From the NCBI GenBank assembly GCA_016793115.1, contig JAEUIN010000248.1:1-64000 (forward strand): DNA of 64,000 bases, written 5' to 3'. Below the pieces are notes generated by a model that was not told the DNA's origin, made no database searches, and was given only the letters and a program-made list of their open reading frames with translations. The position numbers and the translations under genes were made by a program. The stretch comes from Planctomycetaceae bacterium (lineage in GTDB: Bacteria; Planctomycetota; Planctomycetia; Pirellulales; PNKZ01). Of this stretch, positions 17,913-27,234 are shown one piece after another (the stretch's first letter is position 1; every line of letters starts with the position of its first letter).

Positions 17913-18990
17913 CAAAGCAGTCGCCGGCGAGCGACTTGCGCCGGAGGAAGGGTTGGCGCTGTTGGAAAGCCGCGATCTGGCGGCGATCGGGCGCGCCGCG
18001 AACGCCGTCGCGCGGCGTCTCCATCCGGAGAGCTATCGCACTTATAACATCGATCGGAACATCAACTACACCAACGTCTGCAGCGCCGTCTGCGACTTTT
18101 GCGCCTTCTTCCGCAAGCCGAAGAGTCCCGAGGGATACACGCTCGACAAAGAGACGATTTATCAAAAGATCGAAGAGACCATCGCGCTTGGGGGCGACCA
18201 AGTCTTAATGCAAGGCGGCATGAATCCAGAGTTGCCGCTGGAATGGTATGAAGACCTTCTGCGAAGCTTGAAGGAGCGTTACCCGCAGGTCAATCTTCAC
18301 GCCTTCTCGCCGCCTGAGATTTACGCGATTCACAAGCTCGTGAAATTGCCGATCCGCACCGTTCTTGAACGACTCAAAGCGGCGGGCTTGGGAAGCCTGC
18401 CGGGGGGCGGAGGCGAGATTCTTGTGGATCGGGTTCGCAAACAAATCACACGCGGCAAAGCGCTGACCGATCAATGGCTCGAAGTTTGCCGCGAGTGGCA
18501 CCTGCTCGGCGGCATCGGCTCGGCGACGATGATGTTCGGCCATGTCGAAACGCTTGCGGAGCGAATCGAGCACCTGGAGCGGTTGCGCGCCCTGCAAGAC
18601 GAGACGGGCGGTTTCTCCGCTTTTATCTGTTGGACGTTTCAGCCGGAAAATACCGATCTTGCCGATTTGTCGAAGCATGGGGCGTTCGATTATTTGAAGA
18701 CTCAAGCGGTCTCGCGCCTCTATCTCGACAATTTTCCGAACATTCAGTCGAGTTGGGTCACTCAGGGGCTCAAAGTGGGGCAACTCGCCTTGCTGTATGG
18801 GGCGAATGACATGGGAAGCCTGATGATCGAGGAAAACGTCGTTGCTTCGGCCGGCACCGTGCATCACCTCAATTTGCGGCAAATCCGCGATGCGATCAGC
18901 GAACTTGGATTTGAACCGCGCCAACGAAACGTCTTCTACGAACTAATCGACACCCCCGGCGAACTCGTCGCGACGGCGGCGGCGGAGTGA
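17884..18990 (+). CDS. mqnC: cyclic dehypoxanthinyl futalosine synthase (radical SAM)
   Basis: 368 residues. Radical SAM enzyme converting dehypoxanthinyl futalosine to its cyclic form. The [4Fe-4S] motif CSAVCDFC (CxxxCxxC) lies at about residues 62-69, followed by FRKPKSPEGYTLDKETI. GGDQVLMQGGMNPELPLEWYE and LPGGGGEIL are typical of the MqnC/MqnE/CofH group, and the length and context favour MqnC. The start is TTG 17884, behind caggGAGtc and within mqnA; an in-frame GTG at 17905 is the alternative. mqnB and mqnD are not in the window. Confidence 0.9.
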   Translation: MVASISKVLDKAVAGERLAPEEGLALLESRDLAAIGRAANAVARRLHPESYRTYNIDRNINYTNVCSAVCDFCAFFRKPKSPEGYTLDKETIYQKIEETIALGGDQVLMQGGMNPELPLEWYEDLLRSLKERYPQVNLHAFSPPEIYAIHKLVKLPIRTVLERLKAAGLGSLPGGGGEILVDRVRKQITRGKALTDQWLEVCREWHLLGGIGSATMMFGHVETLAERIEHLERLRALQDETGGFSAFICWTFQPENTDLADLSKHGAFDYLKTQAVSRLYLDNFPNIQSSWVTQGLKVGQLALLYGANDMGSLMIEENVVASAGTVHHLNLRQIRDAISELGFEPRQRNVFYELIDTPGELVATAAAE

Positions 18991-19069
18991 CGAAATAAGC
19001 TACATTGCTGTAGGCTTTTACCGTGCGACCCCGTCGTTCGGTTTTTAGTTCGTCGTCACGGCGTACGCG

Positions 19070-19885
19070 ATGATCCACGTTCGTAATCTCACCAAAGAAT
19101 ACGCCGACCTCAAACGCGGAAAGTTTTCCGCTCTGTCGGGAATTTCATTCGACGCTTTCCCCGGCGAAATCTACGGCCTGCTGGGGCCCAACGGCGCGGG
19201 CAAGACCACGGCGCTGCGAATCATCAGCACCGTATTGCGACCGACCGACGGCACGGCCACGGTCAACGGTTTCGACGTTCTCACACAGCCGTCGCAGGTG
19301 CGGCATCAGATCGGTTTCATGTCCGCGAATACGGGCGTCTACGATCGGATGACCGCTTGGGAGATGGTTGAATTTTTCGGCCGACTTTACGGGCTAAGCG
19401 ATGAACTGCTCCGCGAGCGCATGGAAGATCTCTTTGCTCGGCTCAAGATGAACGACATTCGCGAACAACTTGGCGCGAAGATGTCGACCGGGATGAAGCA
19501 AAAGGTTTCCATCGCGCGAGCCTTAGTCCACGATCCGCCGATCCTGATTTTCGACGAAGCCACTTCGGGACTCGACGTACTCGTGGCTCGCGCCTTGCTG
19601 AACACCGTGGAAGAGCTGCGCAATCACGGAAAGTGCGTCGTTTTTAGCACGCACATCATGCGCGAGGCGGAAAAGCTTTGTAATCGCTTGGCGATCATGT
19701 ACCGCGGCCATATTTTGGCGGAGGGAACTCTTGAACAGTTGCGCGATACGCACCGCGAGCGCGATCTGGAAGAACTGTTCTTCCGCTTGATCTCGGACCA
19801 CGAGCGCCGTCGCCTTGAGGAGGGCGCCGCCGACGACGACGCCAGCGCCGCGGTTCAGGACATTGAGGCGAGCGCGAAATCATGA
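19070..19885 (+). CDS. ABC transporter ATP-binding protein, NatA-like
   Basis: 271 residues. Walker [11 protein letters not shown] (about 43-52), Q-loop region [16 protein letters not shown], Walker [13 protein letters not shown] and switch HIM are all present. The ABC signature is the divergent STGMKQK seen in NatA-type sodium/drug exporters. An acidic tail after residue 240 ([12 protein letters not shown]) is low-complexity. The stop overlaps the start of the permease gene by 4 bases (ATGA). Provides energy for the fused permease next door. Substrate unknown. Confidence 0.9.
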   Translation: MIHVRNLTKEYADLKRGKFSALSGISFDAFPGEIYGLLGPNGAGKTTALRIISTVLRPTDGTATVNGFDVLTQPSQVRHQIGFMSANTGVYDRMTAWEMVEFFGRLYGLSDELLRERMEDLFARLKMNDIREQLGAKMSTGMKQKVSIARALVHDPPILIFDEATSGLDVLVARALLNTVEELRNHGKCVVFSTHIMREAEKLCNRLAIMYRGHILAEGTLEQLRDTHRERDLEELFFRLISDHERRRLEEGAADDDASAAVQDIEASAKS

Positions 19886-22134
19886 AGTGGTCCACCGTCC
19901 GCCAGGTGCTCGTACGCGAAGTTCGCGATCAGATGCGCGATCGGCGCACGTTGTTCATGATCTTCGTGTTGCCGCTGTTGCTCTATCCGCTTTTGGGGAT
20001 GAGCTTGTTTCAGATGTCGCAGTTCATCCACGAAAAGCCGACGAGCGTGCTTGTGCTTGGCTTCAAGGAACTGCCGGATTTTCCGAAACTGATTCGCTCC
20101 GACGAAGACGGGACTCTGCATTTTGCAGACGAATACTTCAGCAATGCGGAGAGCGTGAGATTGTTGAATCTCACTGTGAGGGAAAACGACCCGCAGTCGC
20201 CCGAATACGTACCGCAGACGGAAGCCGAAGCCCAAGCTCGTCAGGCCGTGCAAGAAGGCGAGTATGAGGCGGTCGTCTATTTTCCGCCCGACTTCAACGC
20301 CAAGCTGCAAGAGTTTCGCGACGAGTTGCGAGTCGCCGATGCCACGAACGGGGCAAGCGAACGTTCGGCGCAGTCCCAGGTGCCGAGCCCGATGGTGTTC
20401 TACAACACGGCGAAGGAAAAATCGCATCTAGCTCACGACCGTTTGAATCGAGTGCTTAATCGCTGGACCGAAGCGATCGGATTGCAAAACCTCACGAGTC
20501 GCAATCTTCCGGCGACGACGGCTAGGCCGTTCAGCTATTCCGACAACGACATCGCAAAGAAAGAAGATCGCGAGGCGGCGCTGTGGAGCAAGATTCTGCC
20601 GTTCTTGTTGCTGATTTGGGCGCTGACGGGGGCATTTTACCCGGCCATCGACTTATGCGCCGGTGAGAAGGAACGCGGCACGCTGGAGACGCTTCTGAGT
20701 AGCCCCGCCGAGCGCAGCGAAATCGTGTGGGGTAAGCTGCTGACGGTGATGTTATTTAGCGTCGTCACCGCCGTTTTAAACATTTTGAGCATTGGATTGA
20801 CCGGAACACTTGCCTTGAGCGGGTTGAAGTTCTTCGGTCCGCCGCCTCCGCTTGCCCCGATTTGGCTGTTTATCGCGCTGTTGCCGATGTCGGCGATGTT
20901 CAGCGCGCTGTGTATCGCCTTAGCCTCTATGGCGCGGAGCACGAAGGAAGGGCAGTATTATTTGATGCCGCTCGTCTTGGTGACGATGCCGCTGGTGATT
21001 CTACCAATGGCACCCGGGGTCGAATTGAATCTCGGGATGAGTCTGATTCCGGTCAGCGGGGTCGTCGTCTTACTGAAGATGCTGCTGGAAGGCCATTATT
21101 GGGACGTTTTTCGTTATTTCTTGCCGGTCGCCGCCGTGACGGCAAGCTGCTGCCTTTTGGCGATTCGCTGGGCCGTGGATCAATTTAATTCCGAAGGTGT
21201 GTTATTCCGCGAAAGTGAGCGGGGCGGTTTGGGGATTTGGATGCGCCATGTCTTGCGCGATCGGGAAGGCACGCCAAGCGTCGCCAACGCCGCGATGTGC
21301 GGTCTGCTGATTCTCGTCACGTACTTCTTCATGAGCTTCGCGATGCAGCGCTTCGCGCCGACGACGTTCGGCGAGTTTCTGCGGCATGCGATCATTACAC
21401 AAGTGGTCGTCATACTCACGCCGACTCTATTGATGACCGCGATCTGTACGCGCAGCCCGCGTCAGACGCTGCTCCTGCGAGCTCCGTCATGGGGCGCGGT
21501 TCCGGCCGCGGCGGTTCTCGCTTTGGCGCTGCATCCGACGGCGCTTTTGATCAACTACGTGTTGCAATTGCTCTATCCGGTCAATACCGAGTTGCTCAAG
21601 CTGAGCGGTATGCTCGACGGCGGCTCGCCATGGTTGCTCGCGGCCGTGCTTGCGCTGACCCCGGCGGTTTGCGAAGAATTGGCGTTTCGCGGCTTCATCC
21701 TGTCCGGTTTCCGACGGCTCGGAAACTCGTGGCGGGCGATCGCACTGACGAGCTTTTTCTTTGCGCTCAGCCATGCGACGATCATGCAGCAGGCGATTTC
21801 GGCCGGCATTCTCGGCTTGGTCATCGGCTATCTCGCCGTGCAGACCGGAAGCATTCTGCCGGGGATGGTGTTTCACGCCGTCCACAACGGCGCGGCGATA
21901 TTGCTTACGAGCTGGGTGGCCGACACCGTGGTGACGGACAAGTATTGGCATTGGGTCGCGGAGCCGCATCCGGCCGGCTTCGTCGGCATCGGTTACCATC
22001 CGCTGATCGTCGCCGGCGGAATCGTCGTGGCCGGAGCGCTGCTGCGGTGGTTTTCCCGCCAGCCCCACTCACTGACCTATGAAGAAGAATTGCAGGCGAC
22101 AATTCGCGAGCGGGCCGAACGAGCGACGACATAG
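19882..22134 (+). CDS. ABC-2 permease (NatB-like) fused to CPBP intramembrane protease
   Basis: 750 residues. Residues 1-430 are an ABC-2/NatB permease: first membrane segment [15 protein letters not shown], a large extracytoplasmic domain of about 200 residues, then five further segments around [20 protein letters not shown], the conserved coupling element. Residues 560-700 form a CPBP (CAAX-protease/bacteriocin-processing) domain with [14 protein letters not shown] and HAVHNG, the three motifs carrying the EExxxR, FxxxH and HxxxN active residues. About 14 membrane segments in all. Known in planctomycetes as a fusion, but its physiological role is not established. It may process the transported or a membrane substrate. 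Confidence 0.85.
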   Translation: MKWSTVRQVLVREVRDQMRDRRTLFMIFVLPLLLYPLLGMSLFQMSQFIHEKPTSVLVLGFKELPDFPKLIRSDEDGTLHFADEYFSNAESVRLLNLTVRENDPQSPEYVPQTEAEAQARQAVQEGEYEAVVYFPPDFNAKLQEFRDELRVADATNGASERSAQSQVPSPMVFYNTAKEKSHLAHDRLNRVLNRWTEAIGLQNLTSRNLPATTARPFSYSDNDIAKKEDREAALWSKILPFLLLIWALTGAFYPAIDLCAGEKERGTLETLLSSPAERSEIVWGKLLTVMLFSVVTAVLNILSIGLTGTLALSGLKFFGPPPPLAPIWLFIALLPMSAMFSALCIALASMARSTKEGQYYLMPLVLVTMPLVILPMAPGVELNLGMSLIPVSGVVVLLKMLLEGHYWDVFRYFLPVAAVTASCCLLAIRWAVDQFNSEGVLFRESERGGLGIWMRHVLRDREGTPSVANAAMCGLLILVTYFFMSFAMQRFAPTTFGEFLRHAIITQVVVILTPTLLMTAICTRSPRQTLLLRAPSWGAVPAAAVLALALHPTALLINYVLQLLYPVNTELLKLSGMLDGGSPWLLAAVLALTPAVCEELAFRGFILSGFRRLGNSWRAIALTSFFFALSHATIMQQAISAGILGLVIGYLAVQTGSILPGMVFHAVHNGAAILLTSWVADTVVTDKYWHWVAEPHPAGFVGIGYHPLIVAGGIVVAGALLRWFSRQPHSLTYEEELQATIRERAERATT

Positions 22135-22176
22135 GCGTATATCCGCCTGATTAGGCCTGCTGTGATCGGTGTCGCC

Positions 22177-22218
22177 GGGTTGGTTCCACTTGAGCCTCGC
22201 TACGCTCGACCAAGCTAC
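22177..22218. repeat. diverged GWVERSE-type repeat
   Basis: Contains gagcctcgctacgctcgacc, matching the core of 2888-2920. It overlaps the last codons of the tatD gene. Confidence 0.5.
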
Positions 22219-22982
22219 ATGCGTGCGAACAGTCGGCGAGCGTTTTCGGTCGTTTGGCGATCAAAGTCCGCGAGCGTCGTGCCGCGGGCCTCGGCCAGCA
22301 CCTCGGCCGTGTGAACGAGATGCGCCGGTTCGTTGCGCTTGCCGCGGAGCGGGTGGGGCGACAGATACGGGCTGTCCGTTTCGATGAGGATCCGATCCGT
22401 GCGCACGGTCTCCGCCGTGCGCCGCAACTCGTCGGATTTCTTGAACGTCGCCATGCCGGCGAAACTGATATACATCCCGAGTTCTACGCAGCGCGCGGCC
22501 GTCTCCGGTCCGCCGGTGAACGAATGCATCACGCCGGTCAGCGGCCCTCGCTTATGCGCCTCTTCCAGCATGGCCATCACGTCGGGTTCACAATCGCGTG
22601 TGTGGACGATGAACGGCAGCCCAGTCCGCTGCGACAAACAAATGTGGCGCTCGAAGTAGTCTTGTTGCAAGTCGAACGGCGCGTAGTCCCAATGCTTGTC
22701 GAGGCCCGTCTCGCCGAGTCCGACGACGCGCTCGCGATCGACCAGCGCGACGATGCGATCCCAATCGCCCGAGGCCGCCTGATGCGTGTAGTTGGGATGA
22801 ATGCCGACGGCCGCGTAGCAACCAGGCCGAGTCGCGATCGTCGCCAGAATATTCTCGCTGCTTGACGCGGTGACTGCGACGCAGATGAGCGCTTCGACCC
22901 CCGCGGCGTGCGCCCGCTCGATCACTGCCGGCAAGTCTTCGCAGAACTCGTCTTGGTCCAGGTGGCAGTGCGTGTCGATCAT
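22215..22982 (-). CDS. TatD-family metal-dependent hydrolase/DNase
   Basis: 255 residues, full length. A TIM-barrel amidohydrolase fold with metal ligands in IDTHCHLDQDEF (HxH), GLGETGLDKHWD (Glu), HTRDCEPD (His), GVMHSFTGG (His) and ETDSPYLSPHPLRGKRNEP (Asp). All expected ligands are present. TatD proteins have 3'-5' exonuclease activity on DNA, and the exact substrate varies. It lies 79 bases downstream of the small helical protein at 23062, same strand, probably a short operon. Confidence 0.92.
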   Translation of the reverse strand: MIDTHCHLDQDEFCEDLPAVIERAHAAGVEALICVAVTASSSENILATIATRPGCYAAVGIHPNYTHQAASGDWDRIVALVDRERVVGLGETGLDKHWDYAPFDLQQDYFERHICLSQRTGLPFIVHTRDCEPDVMAMLEEAHKRGPLTGVMHSFTGGPETAARCVELGMYISFAGMATFKKSDELRRTAETVRTDRILIETDSPYLSPHPLRGKRNEPAHLVHTAEVLAEARGTTLADFDRQTTENARRLFARM

Positions 22983-23061
22983 TGCGGTCGCTCATCATCG
23001 AAGTCGTTAACGACTTCCAAAGATAACGATCGATTCCGCGAGGAACTAGGAGTCTCGCGAG

Positions 23062-23493
23062 CTAAGCGTGCTGCTTCGCGGCCAGCCCTTCGAGCGTTTC
23101 CAAGTGGGCTTTCGCGGCTCCGACCGCTTCCTGAGCCAGAGTTTTAGCGTCGGGTTCGGCACCCAACGCGACGACGATCCGCTGCATCGAGGCCAAGTCG
23201 GCGCGATGCCGCTCGATGATCTCGCCCAAAAGATACTCAAGCGAGAGGAAGTTGGTGTCCGTAAACTCCATGGGATACCACGACGGATCGATCGAGCCGT
23301 TGCGATCGAGAATCGCGGTCGCCAGCTTGCCGCACGTGACTCGATAATCGGCGACGAGCGTGCGGACGGCGCGCGCCAACTCGTCGTCGAACGTCGAATC
23401 GTCGCGCCAGACTCCTGCGTCGGATAGGTACATTGGGAATGAGCGATAGTGAATCGCCAGAAGTTCGTTCAGTTTCGCGACGGTGCCGGCCAT
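23062..23493 (-). CDS. hypothetical helical-bundle protein
   Basis: 143 residues from ATG 23493, which follows the nuoN stop by 26 bases. Almost entirely helical. Regularly spaced His, Glu and Asp residues (LLAIHYRSFPMYLSD, LLGEIIERHRADLASM) recall ferritin-like or DinB-like four-helix bundles, but I cannot assign a family. No signal peptide. It may be co-transcribed with the nuo genes, being the next gene on the same strand. Confidence 0.6.
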   Translation of the reverse strand: MAGTVAKLNELLAIHYRSFPMYLSDAGVWRDDSTFDDELARAVRTLVADYRVTCGKLATAILDRNGSIDPSWYPMEFTDTNFLSLEYLLGEIIERHRADLASMQRIVVALGAEPDAKTLAQEAVGAAKAHLETLEGLAAKQHA

Positions 23494-23519
23494 GATTCTC
23501 TCAGCGTCGAGTTCTAGTA

Positions 23520-25253
23520 TTAGAGCAGCCGCTCCGCCGCGACCTGCGCCAGTCGATTCAGCGAGTCCCACCAGATGCCGAGCAGCAGCACCGGCAGCGT
23601 CACCAAGGCCACATACACGCCCTCGATCGAGAGCATTGAGAACTCGACGGGGGCTCGATGTGCGGGCTCCGGATCGATCGACATGACCTTCACGACGCGC
23701 AGGTAGTAGAACAAACTAATCGCCGTGTTCAGACCGCCGATGACGAGGAGCATGATAAGCTCGGCATCGACGAGCGCGCCGAACGCAAGGAATTTGGCGG
23801 CGAAGCCGGCGAGCGGCGGCAAGCCGACCAAGCTGATCAGCACCGTGGCGAAGCAGATAACGAGTCCCGGCGAACGCTTGATGAGCCCGGCGTAGTCGGC
23901 GATTTCTTCGCTGCGTAGCGTGTTGCGCAGAAAGGCGACGATCGTGAAGGCCGACAAATTCATAAACAGATACGTGCCCACGTAGAAGCACACGGCCGAA
24001 ATCGCGTCTTCTGCGCCGGGCCGATTGCTGCCGGCCATTGTCACGGCGGCGGCCACCGGCATCATCATGTAACCGGCGTGAGCGATCGTGGAGTAGGCCA
24101 AGAGCCGTTTGATGTTCGTTTGTCCGTAGGCGGCCAAATTGCCGAACGTACACGTGACCGCCGAGAGCAAGGCGATGAGTGCGGCGATGAATCGCCGGCT
24201 GCGGGCCAGATTGTTGCTCTCCACTCCGGCCGGATGCTCGTGCTTATGGACGTGAGCGTGCTCCGCCGTTGCATCATCATTGGGCGAGACTTTCGTAGGC
24301 TCGCGGAAGGCCGCCGTATGAACTGGTGCCGCCCTCGAGGCCTGCGCATCGACTTCGGGAATCGGCGGCTCGGCCGCCCCCGGCACATGCGAGAAACCGA
24401 TCGCCACACGGATCAACAGCGCCAGCGCGGCGGCCTTCGAGGCGACGGAGAGAAACGCATTGACTTCGGCGCACGCGCCTTCGAAGACATCCGGTGCCCA
24501 GAAATGAAACGGAACGGCCGACAGCTTGAACGCCAAACCGACGGCGAGCATGAGCCCACCGGTCATGAGCACAAGTTGGCGATCATCGAGTTTTTCGGGC
24601 GTGAGCGATGCGAGCTGCGCGGCCATCGTCGGAAGATGCACGCTGCCGAGCGCTCCGGCCAAGAGGCTGATGCCGTAGAGCATCACGCCGGCCGCGCCCG
24701 CGCCGTAGACGGCGTATTTGATCGCGGCTTCGCTGCCCGTTCGGCGGCCTTTCAAGATGCCGGCCAACGCGTACGACGGGACGCTCGCCATTTCCACGCC
24801 CAAAAACACCATGAGCAGGTGATTTGCCGACGACATGATGAGCATGCCGAGGACGCCGCCGAGCGCGAGCGTATAGAAGTCGGGACTGTCCTCACGGTCA
24901 GGAATGCCGGAAAGCTTCGTAAAGATGAGAAACAGCACCGTAAACAGCAGCAATATGCCGCGGAAATAAACAGTGAGTTCGTCGTAGATCAAGAGACCGT
25001 CGAAGATCGGCCGGCCGACGAGTTCGTCCGTCGCTCCGGCCTGCAGATGCCGCCAGGGAGCGGCGAGCCAGAGGGCGATCAGCGAACCGGGAAGCGCAAC
25101 AAAAAATGAGTTGAGCTTCCGCCCAAAACCGGGCATCCTCGCGATGAGCATCACGACGATCGTCGCGCAAATCGCCAATTCCGGTGCGAAGGCCGGCACC
25201 GAAACGTCGAGCGTGTCGGTGCGGAAACGATCGAGTAACTGATAGAAATTCAT
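23520..25253 (-). CDS. nuoN: NADH-quinone oxidoreductase subunit N
   Basis: 577 residues, about 90 longer than usual. Antiporter-like membrane subunit of complex I, with a proton-translocating channel in 14 or so membrane helices. Family signatures: LGVEMASVPSYALAG (channel Glu), AIKYAVYGAGAAGVMLYG, FKLSAVPFHFWAPDV and KRLLAYSTIAHAGYMM (channel Lys). The extra length is mainly a hydrophilic insert at about residues 295-355 with the His-rich run EHAHVHKHEH. Last gene of the nuo cluster. Confidence 0.93.
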   Translation of the reverse strand: MNFYQLLDRFRTDTLDVSVPAFAPELAICATIVVMLIARMPGFGRKLNSFFVALPGSLIALWLAAPWRHLQAGATDELVGRPIFDGLLIYDELTVYFRGILLLFTVLFLIFTKLSGIPDREDSPDFYTLALGGVLGMLIMSSANHLLMVFLGVEMASVPSYALAGILKGRRTGSEAAIKYAVYGAGAAGVMLYGISLLAGALGSVHLPTMAAQLASLTPEKLDDRQLVLMTGGLMLAVGLAFKLSAVPFHFWAPDVFEGACAEVNAFLSVASKAAALALLIRVAIGFSHVPGAAEPPIPEVDAQASRAAPVHTAAFREPTKVSPNDDATAEHAHVHKHEHPAGVESNNLARSRRFIAALIALLSAVTCTFGNLAAYGQTNIKRLLAYSTIAHAGYMMMPVAAAVTMAGSNRPGAEDAISAVCFYVGTYLFMNLSAFTIVAFLRNTLRSEEIADYAGLIKRSPGLVICFATVLISLVGLPPLAGFAAKFLAFGALVDAELIMLLVIGGLNTAISLFYYLRVVKVMSIDPEPAHRAPVEFSMLSIEGVYVALVTLPVLLLGIWWDSLNRLAQVAAERLL

Positions 25254-25326
25254 CGAACGACGACACTTTCAACGATGCAATTTAGGGCTGCGACGCTCGT
25301 CCGCGGGATTACACAACGAAGGGCCG

Positions 25327-27171
25327 TCATCGAACCGAAACCCTTTCCAGCACCGGTGCGACCGACGCGACGGGACTTCGTGCTCCGCCGATATCGATTT
25401 GCACCGTCTTCTCCGATCCGCCTGCCGGTACTGCACCGGCGGTGTTTTCCGCCGAAGTCTTTTGAGCCGCAGCTTGCTCGGCTTTGAGTCGCGGCGTTTT
25501 GACTTCCTTGGTCCATTCGGCCAATTCACGCACATTTTCGGTCACGGTTGGTTCCATGTACTTGAAAATCAAGTTCGGGTTCACGCCGAACAAAATGGCC
25601 AAGGCCACGAGCGGAACCGCGATCGCCAATTCCCGCGTATCGACATCGTGCAGGTGTTCCCCGTGGGGACCTTTGTATTCCGGTCCAAGATACACGCGCT
25701 GCAAGGTCCACAAGATGTATGCGGCGGTGAGAATCACGACGGCGGCGGAGATCACCGCCAGCGTCTTGCTGAAGTTCCACACGCTCAGCGTGACGAACAC
25801 TTCGCCGATGAAACCGCACAAGCCGGGAAGGCCGAGGCCCGCGAAAAAAACGACGTACGCTAGGCCGCTGTAGACCGGCATGCGAGCGAAGAGCCCGCCA
25901 AACTCGTCGAGGTTACGGTGATGCACGCGGTCATAGACGACGCCGACCATAAAGAACATGCCGGCCGAGCTGATACCGTGCGCGATCATTTGAAACATCG
26001 CGCCGTTCCAACCTTGCGACATGTAACCGGGGTTGTAGTCGTTGCCGGCCGACATGCTCCAGACGCCGATGCCCAGTACCACATAACCCATGTGGCTCAC
26101 CGAGCTATAAGCGACGAGACGCTTGAAGTCTTTTTGGGCAAGTGCGGCGAACGCGCCATAGACCATGCTGACGACGCCGAGCGTGCAGACGAACCAGGCA
26201 AGATCATAGCCGGCGTCGGGGCAGATCGGATAGCAGATGCGGATGATGCCGTAACCGCCCATCTTGAGGAGCACGCCGGCGAGGATCATCGAGATCGGCG
26301 TCGGTGCTTCAACATGCGCGTCGGGAAGCCAAGTGTGCACCGGCACGCTCGGTACTTTCACCGCGAAGCCGACGAAGAGCAGCAAAAAAGACCACCACTG
26401 GATCGACTTGCCCAGGAAAATTTCGCGATCGAAGGGCGACTTCTCCAATTGGCCGAGTTGTTGCAGGGCCATGATATTGAACGTGTGGACCGGTTCGGCG
26501 CGGCCGCGCAGCCCGGCGATGGCCGAGGTGTCGCCTTCGTTGAACACATGAGCGGCGATGAGTTGGTCGTCGCTTAGCAGCTTCAGGTCGCTGTTGAAAT
26601 AGAGCATCAGGATCGCGATCAGCATGAACACGCTGCCCAAGAGCGTATACAAGAAGAATTTGATTGCGGCGTACTCGCGGCGTGGACCGCCCCACACGCC
26701 GATGAGGAAATACATCGGCAGGAGCATGACCTCCCAGAACACGTAGAACAGGAAGAAGTCGAGCGCGAGGAACACGCCTAGCATGCCCGTCTCAAGCAGC
26801 AGAAAGAGGATGCAATAGGCTTTCACATGTTTGTGAATCGGCCAACTCGCTCCCATGGCGATCATGCTGGTGAACGAAGTGAGCAACAGCAAGGGGAAGC
26901 TGATGCCGTCGACGCCCATGTAGTAGAAGATGTTGAACGACGGGATCCAATCGATCGAGAACGCGCCTTGCAATGCGGCCACGCCCGGCTTGAAGCGGGC
27001 CTCGCCGCCGCCGAGGAACATCGACACTGTCATCGCGAACACCGCGATCGTCACAGCGAGCGACGTGAGCTTAATAGCCTCCGGTTTGTCTTTGGGAAAG
27101 AAAGCCAGCAACAAAGCGCCCAGCGCCGGCAGAAAGACCGTCAGGCTGAGAAACATGGCGTCGGATTGCAT
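25327..27171 (-). CDS. nuoM: NADH-quinone oxidoreductase subunit M
   Basis: 614 residues, about 100 longer than E. coli NuoM. Antiporter-like subunit with FLFYVFWEVMLLPMYFLIG (essential channel Glu), VKVPSVPVHTWLPDAHVEAP and KRLVAYSSVSHMGYVVLG. A soluble C-terminal tail of about 75 residues follows the last membrane helix and is rich in Lys, Ala and Glu (ARLKAEQAAAQKTSAE-type composition). An insert between helices 5 and 6 (LLSDDQLIAAHVFNEGDTS) adds length. The start at 27171 is kept; MFLSL at 27156 is an alternative. Confidence 0.95.
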   Translation of the reverse strand: MQSDAMFLSLTVFLPALGALLLAFFPKDKPEAIKLTSLAVTIAVFAMTVSMFLGGGEARFKPGVAALQGAFSIDWIPSFNIFYYMGVDGISFPLLLLTSFTSMIAMGASWPIHKHVKAYCILFLLLETGMLGVFLALDFFLFYVFWEVMLLPMYFLIGVWGGPRREYAAIKFFLYTLLGSVFMLIAILMLYFNSDLKLLSDDQLIAAHVFNEGDTSAIAGLRGRAEPVHTFNIMALQQLGQLEKSPFDREIFLGKSIQWWSFLLLFVGFAVKVPSVPVHTWLPDAHVEAPTPISMILAGVLLKMGGYGIIRICYPICPDAGYDLAWFVCTLGVVSMVYGAFAALAQKDFKRLVAYSSVSHMGYVVLGIGVWSMSAGNDYNPGYMSQGWNGAMFQMIAHGISSAGMFFMVGVVYDRVHHRNLDEFGGLFARMPVYSGLAYVVFFAGLGLPGLCGFIGEVFVTLSVWNFSKTLAVISAAVVILTAAYILWTLQRVYLGPEYKGPHGEHLHDVDTRELAIAVPLVALAILFGVNPNLIFKYMEPTVTENVRELAEWTKEVKTPRLKAEQAAAQKTSAENTAGAVPAGGSEKTVQIDIGGARSPVASVAPVLERVSVR

Positions 27172-27234
27172 AGCGGATTCAATCTCGGGAATGGAGCGGC
27201 GACTTAAGGTGTGCGAAACGACGACGAACGACGA

